Origin: Pseudonocardia broussonetiae | GTDB taxonomy: Bacteria > Actinomycetota > Actinomycetes > Mycobacteriales > Pseudonocardiaceae | Reading direction: 5' to 3' | NCBI RefSeq assembly: GCF_013155125.1 | Contig: NZ_CP053564.1 | Location: 4,471,501 to 4,535,500, forward strand | DNA: 64,000 nucleotides | Shown here: one piece after another, positions 25,041 to 35,655 of the stretch | How positions within the stretch are numbered: the first letter of the stretch is position 1 | Layout of the letters: each line of letters begins with the position of its first letter | Made by a program: the position numbers and the translations under genes | Notes under the pieces: model-generated | Seen by the model: only the letters and a program-made list of their open reading frames with translations | Database searches by the model: none | What the model was told of the DNA's origin: nothing

Positions 25041-26025
25041 GGACGGACTCCACGACGTGGGCGTTGTAGTCCACGCCCAGCTGCGTCGGCACCGTGAGCA
25101 GCAGGGTGTCGGCGGCGGCGATCGCCTCGTCCTCGGCCAGCTCGTCGATCAGCTTGTCCGGCTCCCCGGCGTAGGTGCGGCCGAAGCGCGCGTCGCCGCC
25201 GTCGAGGTGGCCGACCTGGTCGGTGCTGTGGCGCTCGCGCCAGAACAGCTGCTTGTCGAGGTCGCTGACGATCGGGAAGATGCTGCGGCTCACCGACACG
25301 CGTGGCTCGCGGTCGTGGCCGGCCTCCGCCCAGGCATCGCGGAAGATCCGGATCTGCTCGGCCTGCAGCTGGTGGAAGGGCACGCCGGTGTCCTCGGTGA
25401 GCAGCGTCGAGCTCATGAGGTTCATGCCCTGGCGCGCCGTCCAGTCGGCCGTCGCGCGCGAGCCGGCGCCCCACCAGATCCGGTCGCGCAGGCCGGGGGA
25501 GTGCGGCTCGATGCGCAGCAGGCCCGGGGGGTTGGGGAACATCGGGCGCGGGTTGGGCCGGGCGAACCCCTCGCCCCGGATCGCCTCGAGGAACGCGGCG
25601 GTGTGCTCGCGGGCCATGTCGGCGTCGGTCGAGCCCTCGGCGGGCTCGTGCCCGAAGTAGCGGAACCCGTCGACGACCTGCTCGGGCGATCCGCGGCTGA
25701 TGCCGAGCTGCAGCCGGCTCCCGGAGATCAGGTCGGCCGCGGCGGCGTCCTCGGCCATGTAGAGGGGGTTCTCGTATCGCATGTCGATGACGCCGGTGCC
25801 CAGCTCGATCCGGCTGGTCCGGGCGCCGGCCGCGGCGAGCAGCGGGAACGGCGACGCCAGCTGCTGCGCGAAGTGGTGCACCCGGAAGTACGCCCCGTCG
25901 GCCCCGAGCTCCTCCGCGGCGACGGCGAGCTCGATCGACTGCAGCAGGGAGTCGGCGCCGGACCGCACCATCGAGTGCGGCGAGTCCGACCAGTGCCCGA
26001 AGGACAGGAAGCCAATCTTCTTCAC
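25006..26025 (-). CDS. LLM-class flavin-dependent oxidoreductase
   Basis: A 339-aa luciferase-like monooxygenase-family protein. It begins KKIGFLSFGHWSDSPHS. Further hallmarks are AVAAEELGADGAYFRVHHFA, IELGTGVIDMRYENPLYMAEDAAAADLISG and LQLGISRGSPEQVVDG. This subgroup resembles alkanal-monooxygenase-like oxidoreductases using FMNH2. Start GTG at 26025 follows GAGAG. It is downstream of the DUF2855 and Lrp-GAF genes on the same strand (45-nt gap) and likely cotranscribed with them. It shares family but little local sequence with the LLM gene at 13890. Confidence 0.88.
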   Translation of the reverse strand: MKKIGFLSFGHWSDSPHSMVRSGADSLLQSIELAVAAEELGADGAYFRVHHFAQQLASPFPLLAAAGARTSRIELGTGVIDMRYENPLYMAEDAAAADLISGSRLQLGISRGSPEQVVDGFRYFGHEPAEGSTDADMAREHTAAFLEAIRGEGFARPNPRPMFPNPPGLLRIEPHSPGLRDRIWWGAGSRATADWTARQGMNLMSSTLLTEDTGVPFHQLQAEQIRIFRDAWAEAGHDREPRVSVSRSIFPIVSDLDKQLFWRERHSTDQVGHLDGGDARFGRTYAGEPDKLIDELAEDEAIAAADTLLLTVPTQLGVDYNAHVVESVLTHLAPELGWR

Positions 26026-26070
26026 CTCTCAACCAACTCGGCGGAGGTGGACGGCATTCCACGCACCCGC

Positions 26071-27129
26071 TCAGGTGCCCGGGACCACCACCTCCGCGGT
26101 GAGCGGCTCGACGCGCCCGCGGACCAGCCGCTCCCAGACCTCCGGCACGCCGTCGACCCCCGTCGTCGTCGTGACGCGGACGTGCGTCGACGCCCAGTCC
26201 TCGATCGCCGACCGGGCCCGCTCCTCGAGCGCGGTGACCGCGTCCTCGCCCGTGCGGTCGACGAGCTCGACGCGCCGTCCTGCGGTGGTGAAGCGCTCGA
26301 CCGGCGGGCCCGGCGGCGCCGGTGGCGGCGGGGCGCCCGCCTGCGCGGCCCGGTGGCTGCCGCCGACGGCGATGCTCCGGAGCAGCGCCGGGCCGAGGTG
26401 CGCGTGCACCGCGGCGGTGGTCGCGGCCCGCCCGGCGACGTCGAGGTAGACGGTGCCGCGGACGGGCCCGAGGGCGTCGACGCCGTCGTGGTCGACGACC
26501 TCGTCGTAGACCTCCGCCCGCTCCGCGGCCCCGACGTGCGCCGGGGAGGTGATGCCGGCGACGGCGACGCCGCGCCGTCGCAGCAGCAGGGCGACGGTGA
26601 GGGCGGTCCTGCTCGTCGCGCTGGAGAGCACGACGCGCGCCGGCCCGAGCTCGGCGACCGCGTCGTCGAGCAGGGCGGCGGCGCTCGTCGTCAGCACCGC
26701 CACGGCGACGTCCTCGCGGGACTCCCCGCCGCGGGCAGGCAGCGGTGACAGGTCGCGGTAGAGCGGCAGGAGCCCCGCGCGCTCGGGCGCGACGGCCCGC
26801 AGCCGGTGGTCGTGCCGCTCCGCCCGGACGGAGAAGTGGCCGGCCATCGGCAGGTAGCCCGACCAGCGGCTGCCGGGCGCGGCGAGCCCGGGGTCGCCGT
26901 CGACCACCACGGCGTGACCCCACGCGGGCACCCGGCCCCAGTCGGGGGAGGAGGCGGGGAACGGCGCCCAGTGGCCCAGCGCGTCCCCGAGCAGGGCGTA
27001 GGTGAGGTTGTTGGCGGAGAGCCCGAACCGCTCGACGGCGAGCAGCACCTCGCCGGGGCCCGGTGGCTCCACGACGTCGTCGACGACGCGCACGGCGTGC
27101 AGGGGGTCGTCACGGCGGGCCTCGAACAC
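26071..27129 (-). CDS. DUF2855 family protein, MDR-like
   Basis: A 352-aa protein matching the DUF2855 pattern: N-terminal FEARRDDPLHAVRVVD, VERFGLSANNLTYALLGDAL, W..FP....WGRVPAWGHA, and a Rossmann-like VVLSSATSRTALTVALLL in the middle. DUF2855 proteins are distant relatives of medium-chain dehydrogenases, often annotated as unknown enzymes beside acyl or terpenoid catabolic genes. The GTG at 27129 gives the family-typical N terminus. It starts 18 nt after the Lrp-GAF regulator stop, so both probably share an mRNA. The catalytic role is not known. Confidence 0.8.
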   Translation of the reverse strand: MFEARRDDPLHAVRVVDDVVEPPGPGEVLLAVERFGLSANNLTYALLGDALGHWAPFPASSPDWGRVPAWGHAVVVDGDPGLAAPGSRWSGYLPMAGHFSVRAERHDHRLRAVAPERAGLLPLYRDLSPLPARGGESREDVAVAVLTTSAAALLDDAVAELGPARVVLSSATSRTALTVALLLRRRGVAVAGITSPAHVGAAERAEVYDEVVDHDGVDALGPVRGTVYLDVAGRAATTAAVHAHLGPALLRSIAVGGSHRAAQAGAPPPPAPPGPPVERFTTAGRRVELVDRTGEDAVTALEERARSAIEDWASTHVRVTTTTGVDGVPEVWERLVRGRVEPLTAEVVVPGT

Positions 27130-27146
27130 GCGGGTCCGGGTGTCGG

Positions 27147-28214
27147 CTACGCCGTGCCGGACACCGACTCCGCCACCAGCGGCGCCGGCGCCAGGCCGAG
27201 CGTCCGGGCCACGGCGACGGCGAAGTGGTCGGCCACGCCCTGCGCGGTGGCCACGTACTCCTCGTCGAGCGTGGTCAGGCGGTCGTAGTACATGCTGATC
27301 GTCGCCACCAGCGAGTCGCCGTAGAGCATCGGCAGCGTCAGCAGGGTGACGTAGCCCTCGGCGACCACGAGGTCGTGGGCCGCGGCCATCAGGGGGTCGG
27401 TGCGGGCGTCGGCCACCACGATGTGCAGGCGCGTGTCCCACACCCGCTTGATGACGCCGTCCGTGCGGCCGTCCTCGATCCGCGCGACGAGGGCGTCGAG
27501 GTAGCGCAGCGAGATCCCGCGCCGCTTCGCGATGCTGGTGCCCCGGCGGCCGTTCCCCGGCTTGCTCGTGCCGATCAGCGCGCGGTCGGCCCCCAGCCCG
27601 GTGATGACGGCGTCGCAGATCGCGTCGGTCAGCTCGTCGAAGTTGCCGTAGCGCGGCGGGCCGATCATGAGCGCGGCGAGCGCCTCGGTGTCGACGCGCG
27701 GCCCCGGCGGCCCGCCCGCCCGCGCCGGCCCCCCGACCTCGCCGATGAGGTGGCAGGACTGCGCGTCCCGGACGTCGGGGTGGCTCTCGACAGTCTGCAC
27801 CTGGAAGCGCAGCGCCGCGGCGTCGTCGGGGAAGGAGGCGGCGACGAGCACGTCGGCCGACCCGGTGATGAGGTGCACCCGGTCCACCTCCGACCGGGCG
27901 GCCAGGAACTCGGCCACCTGGAAGCGTCGACCGGCCTCCGTGTGGAGCAGGTAGACCATCCGGCTGCGCTGGGTCGGTTCGGCCAGATCCGCGGTGACGG
28001 TGAGCCCGTGGTCGCTGACCAGGCGCGCGATCCGGCTCCGCACGGTCTTCTCGGACACCCCGACGATCTTGGCGAGCTCGACGTTCGCGGCGCGCCCGTC
28101 CTGCTTCAGGGCGGCGACCAGGGCGCGGTCCACGTCGTCCAGTTCTCGGCGTCGTTCTCGTCCCGGCACCTTGACACCCACCCCTCGCGTGGCTGAAACT
28201 CCCGAAATCGGCAT
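27147..28214 (-). CDS. Lrp/AsnC-type regulator fused to a GAF-like domain
   Basis: A 355-aa regulator. The N-terminal HTH (about 25-75) contains DVDRALVAALKQDGRAANVELAKIVGV split by normal Lrp spacing, then SEKTVRSRIARLV. A RAM/AsnC-like effector domain (about 82-165) has DRVHLITGSADVLVAASFPD. The remaining about 175 residues resemble a GAF domain (FDELTDAICDAVITGLGADR to FAVAVARTLGLAP). Standard Lrp proteins are about 150 aa and lack GAF. The ATG at 28214 lies in the AT-rich promoter gap, so an in-frame GTG at 28181 or 28169 may be the true start. It is divergent from the ABC importer operon and cotranscribed with DUF2855, and probably senses the imported compound. Confidence 0.8.
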   Translation of the reverse strand: MPISGVSATRGVGVKVPGRERRRELDDVDRALVAALKQDGRAANVELAKIVGVSEKTVRSRIARLVSDHGLTVTADLAEPTQRSRMVYLLHTEAGRRFQVAEFLAARSEVDRVHLITGSADVLVAASFPDDAAALRFQVQTVESHPDVRDAQSCHLIGEVGGPARAGGPPGPRVDTEALAALMIGPPRYGNFDELTDAICDAVITGLGADRALIGTSKPGNGRRGTSIAKRRGISLRYLDALVARIEDGRTDGVIKRVWDTRLHIVVADARTDPLMAAAHDLVVAEGYVTLLTLPMLYGDSLVATISMYYDRLTTLDEEYVATAQGVADHFAVAVARTLGLAPAPLVAESVSGTA

Positions 28215-28260
28215 GAAAGAAGCAATTGACGCCGAATTTCGACTCTATCACTCCCTCGCC
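28195..28260. promoter_or_regulatory. AT-richer divergent promoter region
   Basis: Base composition falls sharply here relative to the surrounding very GC-rich DNA (AAAGAAGCAATTGACGCC followed by GAATTTCGACTCTATCA). It lies between the Lrp-GAF gene and the ABC importer gene (start 28312). A TTGACG hexamer at 28226-28231 could be a -35 box, but no well-spaced -10 is obvious. It probably holds both divergent promoters. Confidence 0.45.
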
Positions 28261-28311
28261 CCCGAGCCCAGCCGGACCGGGGCGGTCCGCAACGAAGCGC
28301 ATGGAGGCCGG

Positions 28312-29916
28312 ATGTCCGTCGTCATCGGAACGCGCCGCAGGACGGCCGCGGTGAGCGCCGCGGCGGCGCTCGCCGTCCTACTGGCCGGCTGCGGAGGGGG
28401 CGGGTCGGCGGACCCGGCCCCGACCGGGCCGGGGGCGTCGGTCGGCTCCGCACTGGCCGGCCCGGCCGACCCGGAGGCGACGCTGCGCTTCGTCTACGCC
28501 ACCGACGCGAGCAAGAACTACGACCCCGCGACGGCGGCCAACCAGTTCGTCAACGCGTTCCTGCTCCCCGCCTACGACCGGCTCTTCGACATCGACGCGC
28601 AGGGCGCCGTGGTGCCGATGCTCGCCGAGAGCTCCGAGGTGGGCGACGGCGGCCGCACGCTGACGCTGACGCTGCGCGAGGGCGTCGTCTTCCACGACGG
28701 GGCGCCGTTCGACGCGGCGGCGGTCGCGGCGAACATCGAACGGGGCCGGACCGCCGAGCGCTCGAGCCTCAAACCCGACCTGGCCGTGATCACCGCGGTG
28801 GACGTCCTCGACCCGCGGACGGTGGCGCTGCGGCTCTCGGCGCCGTCGGCGTCGCTGCCCGCCCTGCTCGCCGACCGCGCCGGGATGATGGTCTCCCCGC
28901 AGGCGCTGGCCAACCCCGACCTCGACCTGCGGCCGGTCGGCGCCGGCCCCTACCGGGTCGTGGAGAACCAGCCCGGCGCCCTCGTCGTCTACGAGCGCTT
29001 CGACGACTACTGGAACGCCGGGGCGACGGCGGGCGCCGCCCGCCGGATCGAGGTGCAGATCCAGCTCAACCCCGAGACGCGCCTGCGCTCGGTCCAGGCG
29101 GGCGAGGCGGACGCCACCGTCGTCAACCTCGACCAGTACGCGGCCGCCACGGGCGCCGGCGGGCAGGTGCTCGTGCAGCCCGGCACCGGTGCGTTCCTCG
29201 TCTACCTGAACATGGCGAGCAACCCCGCCCTCGCCGACCCCGCGGTGCGCGCGGCGCTGTCGATGGCCGTCGACCGGGCCGGCATCTCGCAGGCGATCCT
29301 CGGCGGCCAGTGCACGGCGTCGCCGCAGATCTTCCCGGACGGCTACTGGGCCGCGGCCACCGATCTCGGCCCCGCCGCGTCCACCTTCGACGCGACCGCG
29401 GCCCGCCAGGCGCTCGCCGACGCCGGCTACCCCGACGGCTTCTCGATGTCGATGACCGTGATCAACGTGGCGCCGTACTCGACGGTGGCCGAGGCGGTCG
29501 CCGCGCAGTTCGGCCAGATCGGGGTGAGCGTCGACCTGCAGATCGCGGAGCCGGCGCAGGTGATCTCCGGGTTCACCGGGCAGAAGACCGTCGACTCCTA
29601 CGTCTCGCAGTGGCCGGGCGCCGTCGACCCGGCCCGGACCGTCGGCTCGCTGTTCCTCAGCGGCGGCACCTTCAACCCCGGCGGCACGCAGGACGAGGAG
29701 ATCGCCCGGCTGGCCGCGGAGGGACTGGCCACGCCCGAGGGCGACGCCCGGTCGGAGGTCTACCGGCAGATCGCGGCGCGGGCCGTGGACCAGCACCTGC
29801 ACCTGCCGATCTGCAGCTCGCCGGTGCTGCTGATGGCCTCGCCGAACGTGCGCGGGCTGAGCACCACGATCGCGGGCGCGCCCGACCTGCGCGCCGTCGA
29901 GATGGTGGCGGGCTGA
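28312..29916 (+). CDS. Peptide/nickel-type ABC transporter substrate-binding lipoprotein
   Basis: A 534-aa SBP_bac_5 family protein. The N terminus RRRTAAVSAAAALAVLLAGC is a lipoprotein signal with Cys27 as the modified residue. The mature part has LREGVVFHDGAPFDAAAVAAN and VGAGPYRVVENQPG, typical of dipeptide/oligopeptide-binding proteins. It would capture the substrate outside the membrane and deliver it to the permeases encoded next. The ATG at 28312 has GGAGG 5 nt upstream. The cognate substrate may be a non-peptide organic acid or ester, given the enzymes in the same operon (inference). Confidence 0.92.
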   Translation: MSVVIGTRRRTAAVSAAAALAVLLAGCGGGGSADPAPTGPGASVGSALAGPADPEATLRFVYATDASKNYDPATAANQFVNAFLLPAYDRLFDIDAQGAVVPMLAESSEVGDGGRTLTLTLREGVVFHDGAPFDAAAVAANIERGRTAERSSLKPDLAVITAVDVLDPRTVALRLSAPSASLPALLADRAGMMVSPQALANPDLDLRPVGAGPYRVVENQPGALVVYERFDDYWNAGATAGAARRIEVQIQLNPETRLRSVQAGEADATVVNLDQYAAATGAGGQVLVQPGTGAFLVYLNMASNPALADPAVRAALSMAVDRAGISQAILGGQCTASPQIFPDGYWAAATDLGPAASTFDATAARQALADAGYPDGFSMSMTVINVAPYSTVAEAVAAQFGQIGVSVDLQIAEPAQVISGFTGQKTVDSYVSQWPGAVDPARTVGSLFLSGGTFNPGGTQDEEIARLAAEGLATPEGDARSEVYRQIAARAVDQHLHLPICSSPVLLMASPNVRGLSTTIAGAPDLRAVEMVAG

Positions 29917-29918
29917 GC

Positions 29919-30866
29919 ATGCTGCGCATGGTCGCGGGCCGCGTCGCCACGCTGGTGCTGCTGGTCTGGGTCGTCTCGATCGCGGTGTTCGCCCTCGTCC
30001 TGCTGATCCCCGGCGACCCGACCAGCACCCTGCTGGGCGACAACGCCACCCCCGAGCAGGTCGCGACGCTCCGCGCGAGCCTCGGCCTGGACGACCCGGT
30101 CCACGTCCGGTACGGCGACTGGCTCGCCGGAGCGGTGCAGGGCGACCTCGGCACCTCGATGCTCACCAGCTACCCGGTCACGCAGGCGATCACCGACCGG
30201 ATCGGGATCACCGTGTCGCTGGTGGCGCTCTCGCTGCTGGTGTCGGTGGTGGTCGGGCTGGCCATCGGCGTGCTGGCGGCCGTCCGGCAGGGCGGGCTGT
30301 TCGACCGCATCGCCCTGCTGGGCAGCTCGGTCGGGATCGCCATGCCGAACTTCTGGCTCGGGCTGCTGCTCGTCACGTTCCTCGGCGCGGAGCTGGGGCT
30401 GTTCCCGACCAGCGGCTACGTCGACCTCGGCGCCGACCCGGCGGGCTGGGCCGCGCACCTCGCGCTGCCCGTCGTCACGCTGGCGGCGGGCGGGGCGGCG
30501 GAGGTCGCGCGCCAGACCCGGGCCGGCGTCGTCGACACCCTGCAGCTCGACTTCGTCCGCACGCTGCACGCCAAGGGCCTCGGCCCGCTCAGCGTGGTCG
30601 GCAAGCACGCCCTGCGCACGGCGCTGATCCCGGTGGTCACCGTGATCGGCCTGCAGGTGAGCCGGCTGTTCGGGCTCTCCGTGCTGGTGGAGGCGGTGTT
30701 CGCGCTGCCGGGCATCGGCTCGCTGATGGTGCAGTCGGTGTTCGACCGCGACATCCCGATGGTGCAGGGCACCGTCCTGCTGGCGACCGTCGTGGTCGTC
30801 ACCGTGAACCTGCTGGTCGACCTGTCCTACGGCTGGCTCAACCCGAAGGCGGCGCTGACCTCATGA
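29919..30866 (+). CDS. ABC transporter permease (DppB-like)
   Basis: A 315-aa inner-membrane permease with about six TM helices. The first is VATLVLLVWVVSIAVFALVL, followed by the conserved IPGDPTSTLLGDNATPEQ periplasmic segment. The cytoplasmic EAA-type loop is DFVRTLHAKGLGPLSVVGKH. It pairs with the DppC-like permease whose start overlaps its stop (ATGA). The ATG at 29919 is 2 nt after the binding-protein stop. Confidence 0.93.
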   Translation: MLRMVAGRVATLVLLVWVVSIAVFALVLLIPGDPTSTLLGDNATPEQVATLRASLGLDDPVHVRYGDWLAGAVQGDLGTSMLTSYPVTQAITDRIGITVSLVALSLLVSVVVGLAIGVLAAVRQGGLFDRIALLGSSVGIAMPNFWLGLLLVTFLGAELGLFPTSGYVDLGADPAGWAAHLALPVVTLAAGGAAEVARQTRAGVVDTLQLDFVRTLHAKGLGPLSVVGKHALRTALIPVVTVIGLQVSRLFGLSVLVEAVFALPGIGSLMVQSVFDRDIPMVQGTVLLATVVVVTVNLLVDLSYGWLNPKAALTS

Positions 30867-31750
30867 CGGCTGTCCTGGACAAGGCTGCACCGGCCGCGCC
30901 GCCCGAGACGGCGTGGGGTGCGTTCCGGCGGCGCTTCGCCCGACAGCGGCTCGCGGTCGTCATGGCCGGGGTGCTGGGGGTGCTCGTCGTGGTCGCGGTG
31001 CTCGCGCCGTGGATCACCCCGCAGGACCCCAACGCGCAGACGCTGCTCGACCGGCTCGACGCGCCCGGCCCCGACCACTGGCTCGGCGCCGACGACCTGG
31101 GCCGGGACGTGGCGTCGCGGCTCGTCGTCGCCACCCGCGTGACGATCTACGCGGGCGCGCTGGCCACCGTCGTCAGCATGGCGATCGGGCTGCCCTTCGG
31201 GCTGCTCTCGGGCTACCTGCGCGGCTGGACCGACGCGGTCCTCAGCCGCGTCGCCGACGCGCTCATGGCCATCCCGCCGCTGCTGTTCGCGATGGCGATC
31301 GTCGCCGTCCTCGGCCGCGGCGTCACCAACGCGATGATCGCGATCGGGGTGGTGACGGCGCCGCGGTTCTTCCGCATGGCGCGCGGCGTCGCGCTCGTGA
31401 TCCGCGAGGAGACCTACATCGAGGCGGCCCGGTCCATCGGCTGCCCCACCGGGAGGATCGTGCGCACCCACGTGCTGCCCAACATGGCGTCCCCGCTGAT
31501 CGTGCAGACCTCGATCACCATGGGGTTCGCGATCCTGTTCGAGGCGAGCCTGTCGTTCCTCGGCCTCGGCGTGCAGCCGCCGGACGCGTCCTGGGGCTCG
31601 ATGCTGCAGCGCTCCACGCAGTTCGCGGGCGAGGCGCCGTGGCTGGTCCTGCTGCCCGGGCTGGCGATCCTCGTGACCGTTCTGGCCCTGAACACCGTCG
31701 GCGACGCCGTGCGCGACTCCGTCGGCCGCGAGAACCGGAGGCTGGTGTGA
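30863..31750 (+). CDS. ABC transporter permease (DppC-like)
   Basis: A 295-aa permease with an N-terminal cytoplasmic tail of about 30 residues, then TM helices starting VVMAGVLGVLVVVAVLAPW. HWLGADDLGRDVASRLVVA and ETYIEAARSIGCPTGRIV are the family signatures, and SFLGLGVQPPDASWGSML lies near the C terminus. It forms the heterodimeric channel with the upstream permease. Four-nt overlaps on both sides show tight translational coupling. Confidence 0.93.
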   Translation: MTAVLDKAAPAAPPETAWGAFRRRFARQRLAVVMAGVLGVLVVVAVLAPWITPQDPNAQTLLDRLDAPGPDHWLGADDLGRDVASRLVVATRVTIYAGALATVVSMAIGLPFGLLSGYLRGWTDAVLSRVADALMAIPPLLFAMAIVAVLGRGVTNAMIAIGVVTAPRFFRMARGVALVIREETYIEAARSIGCPTGRIVRTHVLPNMASPLIVQTSITMGFAILFEASLSFLGLGVQPPDASWGSMLQRSTQFAGEAPWLVLLPGLAILVTVLALNTVGDAVRDSVGRENRRLV

Positions 31751-32729
31751 GCGGCGTCGACCCCGTGCTCGACGTGCGGGACCTGGTGGTGGAGGTGGGC
31801 ACGGCGAGCGGCTCGACCGTCGTCGTCGACGGGGTGAGCCTGTCGGTCGCCGCGGGGGAGACCCTCGGCGTCGTCGGGGAGTCCGGGTCGGGGAAGACGC
31901 TCACGGCGCTGGCGATCATGCGGCTGCTGGGGGCCACCGCCCGCATCGCGGCCGGCCAGGTGCTGCTGGAGGGCACCGACCTGACCCGGCTCGACGACCG
32001 CCGCATGCGCGAGGTGCGCGGCGGCCGGATCGGCATGGTGTTCCAGGAGCCGATGACCGCGCTCGACCCGGCCTACACCGTCGGCGAGCAGGTCGCGGAG
32101 ACCGTGCGCCGGCACCGGCGCGTGAGCCGCGGCGAGGCGTGGAAGCGGGCGGTCGCGCTGCTCGACCGCGTCGGCATCCCGTCGCCGGACCGCCGGGCGC
32201 GCGACTACCCGCACCACTTCTCCGGCGGGATGCGCCAGCGCGTGGTGATCGCGATGGCGCTGTCGTGCGACCCCGTCGTGCTGCTCGCCGACGAGCCGAC
32301 CACCGCGCTCGACGTCACCGTGCAGGAGCAGATCCTCACGCTGCTGGCCGGGCTGCGCGACGAGTCGGGGCTGGCGCTGCTGTTCATCTCCCACGACCTC
32401 GGGGTGATCGCCGACATCTGCGACCGCGTCGCGGTGATGTACGCGGGCCAGATCGTGGAGACCGCGCCCGTGCACGACCTCTTCGCCTCGCCCCGCCAGC
32501 CCTACACCGACGCGCTGCTGCGCTGCGTGCCCGGCGTCACCGGCACCCGGCTCGCGACGATCCCCGGCACCGTGCCGGCGTTCGACGCACTGCCCCCAGG
32601 CTGCCGGTTCGCGCCGCGCTGCGCCCACGCCGCACCGCGGTGCTCGGCGGGTCCGGTGGCGCTGGAGGCCGTGGACCGCACCCACCGGGCGCGCTGCGTC
32701 CGGCTCGACGAGCTCGCGGAGGTGGGCCG

Positions 32730-32733
<4 letters not shown>
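31747..32733 (+). CDS. ABC transporter ATP-binding protein (DppD-like)
   Basis: A 328-aa ATPase of the oligopeptide transporter family. Walker A is GESGSGKT, the Q loop is [12 protein letters not shown], the signature is [10 protein letters not shown], Walker B is [13 protein letters not shown] and the switch His is in ISHDL. The C-terminal extension [14 protein letters not shown] is the Cys-rich oligopeptide-ATPase tail that may bind a 4Fe-4S cluster. GTG start at 31747 overlaps the upstream stop. It works as a heterodimer with the next gene product. Confidence 0.94.
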
Positions 32734-33742
<1,009 letters not shown>

Positions 33743-33746
<4 letters not shown>

Positions 33747-34726
33747 GCACACTGGACTACCGCAAGGGCCTGCACGACCTGGGCGACGGGTGCCACGCCT
33801 GGATGCTGCCCGACGGCAGCTGGGGCTGGAGCAACTCCGGGCTGATCACCGGCTCGGGCACGTCGCTCATGGTCGACACCCTGTTCGACCTCGCCCTCAC
33901 CCGGGAGATGCTCGCCGGGATCGCGCCCGTCACCGACGCCCACCCGCTGGCGACGCTGGTCAACACGCACTCCGACGGCGACCACGTCTTCGGCAACGAG
34001 CTCGTCGCCGAGCGGGACGTCGAGATCATCGCCTCCGCCGCGACCGCCGAGCTCATGACCCAGGAGGCGGTCGAGTCGCTGGCCTCGCTCAAGCGGCGCG
34101 AGGACGTGCTGGGCGACTTCGCCCGCTCGATCTTCGGCCCGTTCGAGTTCGAGGGCATCACCGCCACCGGCCCGACCCGCACGTTCGAGGGCGAGCTCAG
34201 CCTCGACGTCGGCGGCCGGGAGGTGCAGCTCATCCAGGTCGGGCCGGCGCACACCCCGGGCGACACGCTCGTGCTCGTCCCGGACGCGCGGCTGCTCTAC
34301 GCGGGCGACATCCTCTTCATCGGCGGCACCCCGATCGCCTGGGCCGGCCCGATCGACCGGTGGATCGCCGCCTGCGACCGCATCCTCGACATGGAGATCG
34401 ACCGGATCGTGCCCGGCCACGGCCCGGTCACCGACAAGTCCGGCGTCGGCGTGATGCGGGAGTACCTCGTGTTCGTCGAGGAGGAGGCGCGCAAGCGCTT
34501 CGAGCAGGGGCTCTCGGTCGACGACGCCATCGCGACGATCGACCTCGGCGCCTGGGCGCAGGTGCCCGAGCACGGGCGGCTCGCGCAGAACGTCCTCAAC
34601 GTCTACCAGCAGCTCGACCCCAGCCTGCCCCGCCCGGACCGGCTCACGGTGCTGGAGCGGATCGCCGCGCTGGAGGGCTTCGCCGCCCCCGCCACCACTG
34701 CTCCTGCCGCCGAGGGGACCCTCTGA
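33743..34726 (+). CDS. Metallo-beta-lactamase-fold hydrolase
   Basis: A 327-aa MBL-fold protein. The metal motif reads NTHSDGDHVFGN, i.e. H-x-D-x-D-H, so the second His of HxHxDH is Asp. Further ligand regions are VGPAHTPGDTL, LLYAGDILFIGGTP and RIVPGHGPVTDKSG. Relatives of this type include hydrolases and cyclases with THxxGDHxxGN. It may hydrolyse an ester, lactone or thioester of the imported substrate. GTG start at 33743 overlaps the ABC ATPase stop; its own stop shares one base with the next start. Confidence 0.86.
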
Positions 34727-35655
34727 TGCGCTTCGTCACCTACGCCTCCGCCGCCGGCGACGACCGGGTCGGGCTGGTGGACGGCGACGTCGTCCACGGC
34801 CTCGAGCCCGGCACCACCCTCCTCGACGTGCTCGACGCCGACGGCCTGCAGGCCGCGGGCGAGCGCGCCGCGGCGTCGCCGAGCGAGACCGTGGACCTGG
34901 CCGGCCTCACCCTGCGCGCGCCGCTGCAGCCGCGCTCCATCCGCGACTGCACCGGCTTCCTCCAGCACCTGCGCAACTGCCAGGGCGCGGCCGACATCCC
35001 CGTCGACGAGCGGCACGACCGGTTCCCGGCGTTCTACTTCTCCAACCCCTCCGCCGTGGTCGGCCCGCACGACGACGTGCCGATCTCACCCGGGAGCGAG
35101 CGCTTCGACTACGAGCTCGAGGTCTGCGCCGTCATCGGGCGGCCCGGCTCGACCATCGCGCTCGACCGCGCCGAGGAGCACATCGCCGGCTACATGCTGC
35201 TCTGCGACTGGAGCGCGCGGGACCTGCAGATCAACGAGATGGCGCTGCGCCTGGGCCCGGCCAAGGGCAAGGACGGGGCCAACACGCTGGGCCCGATGCT
35301 CGTGACGCCCGACGAGATCGAGTCCTTCCGCAGCCGCAACGCCTTCGACCTCGGCATGACCGGCTACGTCAACGGCGAGCTCGTCAGCGAGGGTCGCTGG
35401 GACACCGTCGACTGGGGCTTCCCCGACATGATCACCTACACCTCGCGGGGCACGCACCTGCGGCCCGGTGACGTCATCGGCTCGGGCACGGTGCCCTCGG
35501 GCTGCCTGTTCGAGCACTTCGCGCTCGACCCCGACGGCTTCCGCGGCTGGCTGCAACCCGGCGACGAGGTGCGGCTCGTCATCGAGCAGCTCGGCGAGAT
35601 CCGCCACCGCGTGGTCGCCGGGGTGGAGCCGGAGCCGCTGAGCTCGGGGTACTGA
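34726..35655 (+). CDS. Fumarylacetoacetate hydrolase-family protein
   Basis: A 309-aa FAH-family enzyme. Metal ligands are visible in FDYELEVCAVIG (two Glu), and CDWSARDLQINE matches the canonical NDVSARDLQ. GSGTVPSGCLFEHF near the C terminus is typical. The family hydrolyses C-C bonds in beta-diketones or hydrates, isomerises or decarboxylates 2-oxo-alkenoates after aromatic ring cleavage. ATG start at 34726 overlaps the upstream stop by one base, and the next gene begins directly after its stop. This supports a ring-cleavage or 1,3-dicarbonyl step in the pathway. Confidence 0.9.
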   Translation: MRFVTYASAAGDDRVGLVDGDVVHGLEPGTTLLDVLDADGLQAAGERAAASPSETVDLAGLTLRAPLQPRSIRDCTGFLQHLRNCQGAADIPVDERHDRFPAFYFSNPSAVVGPHDDVPISPGSERFDYELEVCAVIGRPGSTIALDRAEEHIAGYMLLCDWSARDLQINEMALRLGPAKGKDGANTLGPMLVTPDEIESFRSRNAFDLGMTGYVNGELVSEGRWDTVDWGFPDMITYTSRGTHLRPGDVIGSGTVPSGCLFEHFALDPDGFRGWLQPGDEVRLVIEQLGEIRHRVVAGVEPEPLSSGY

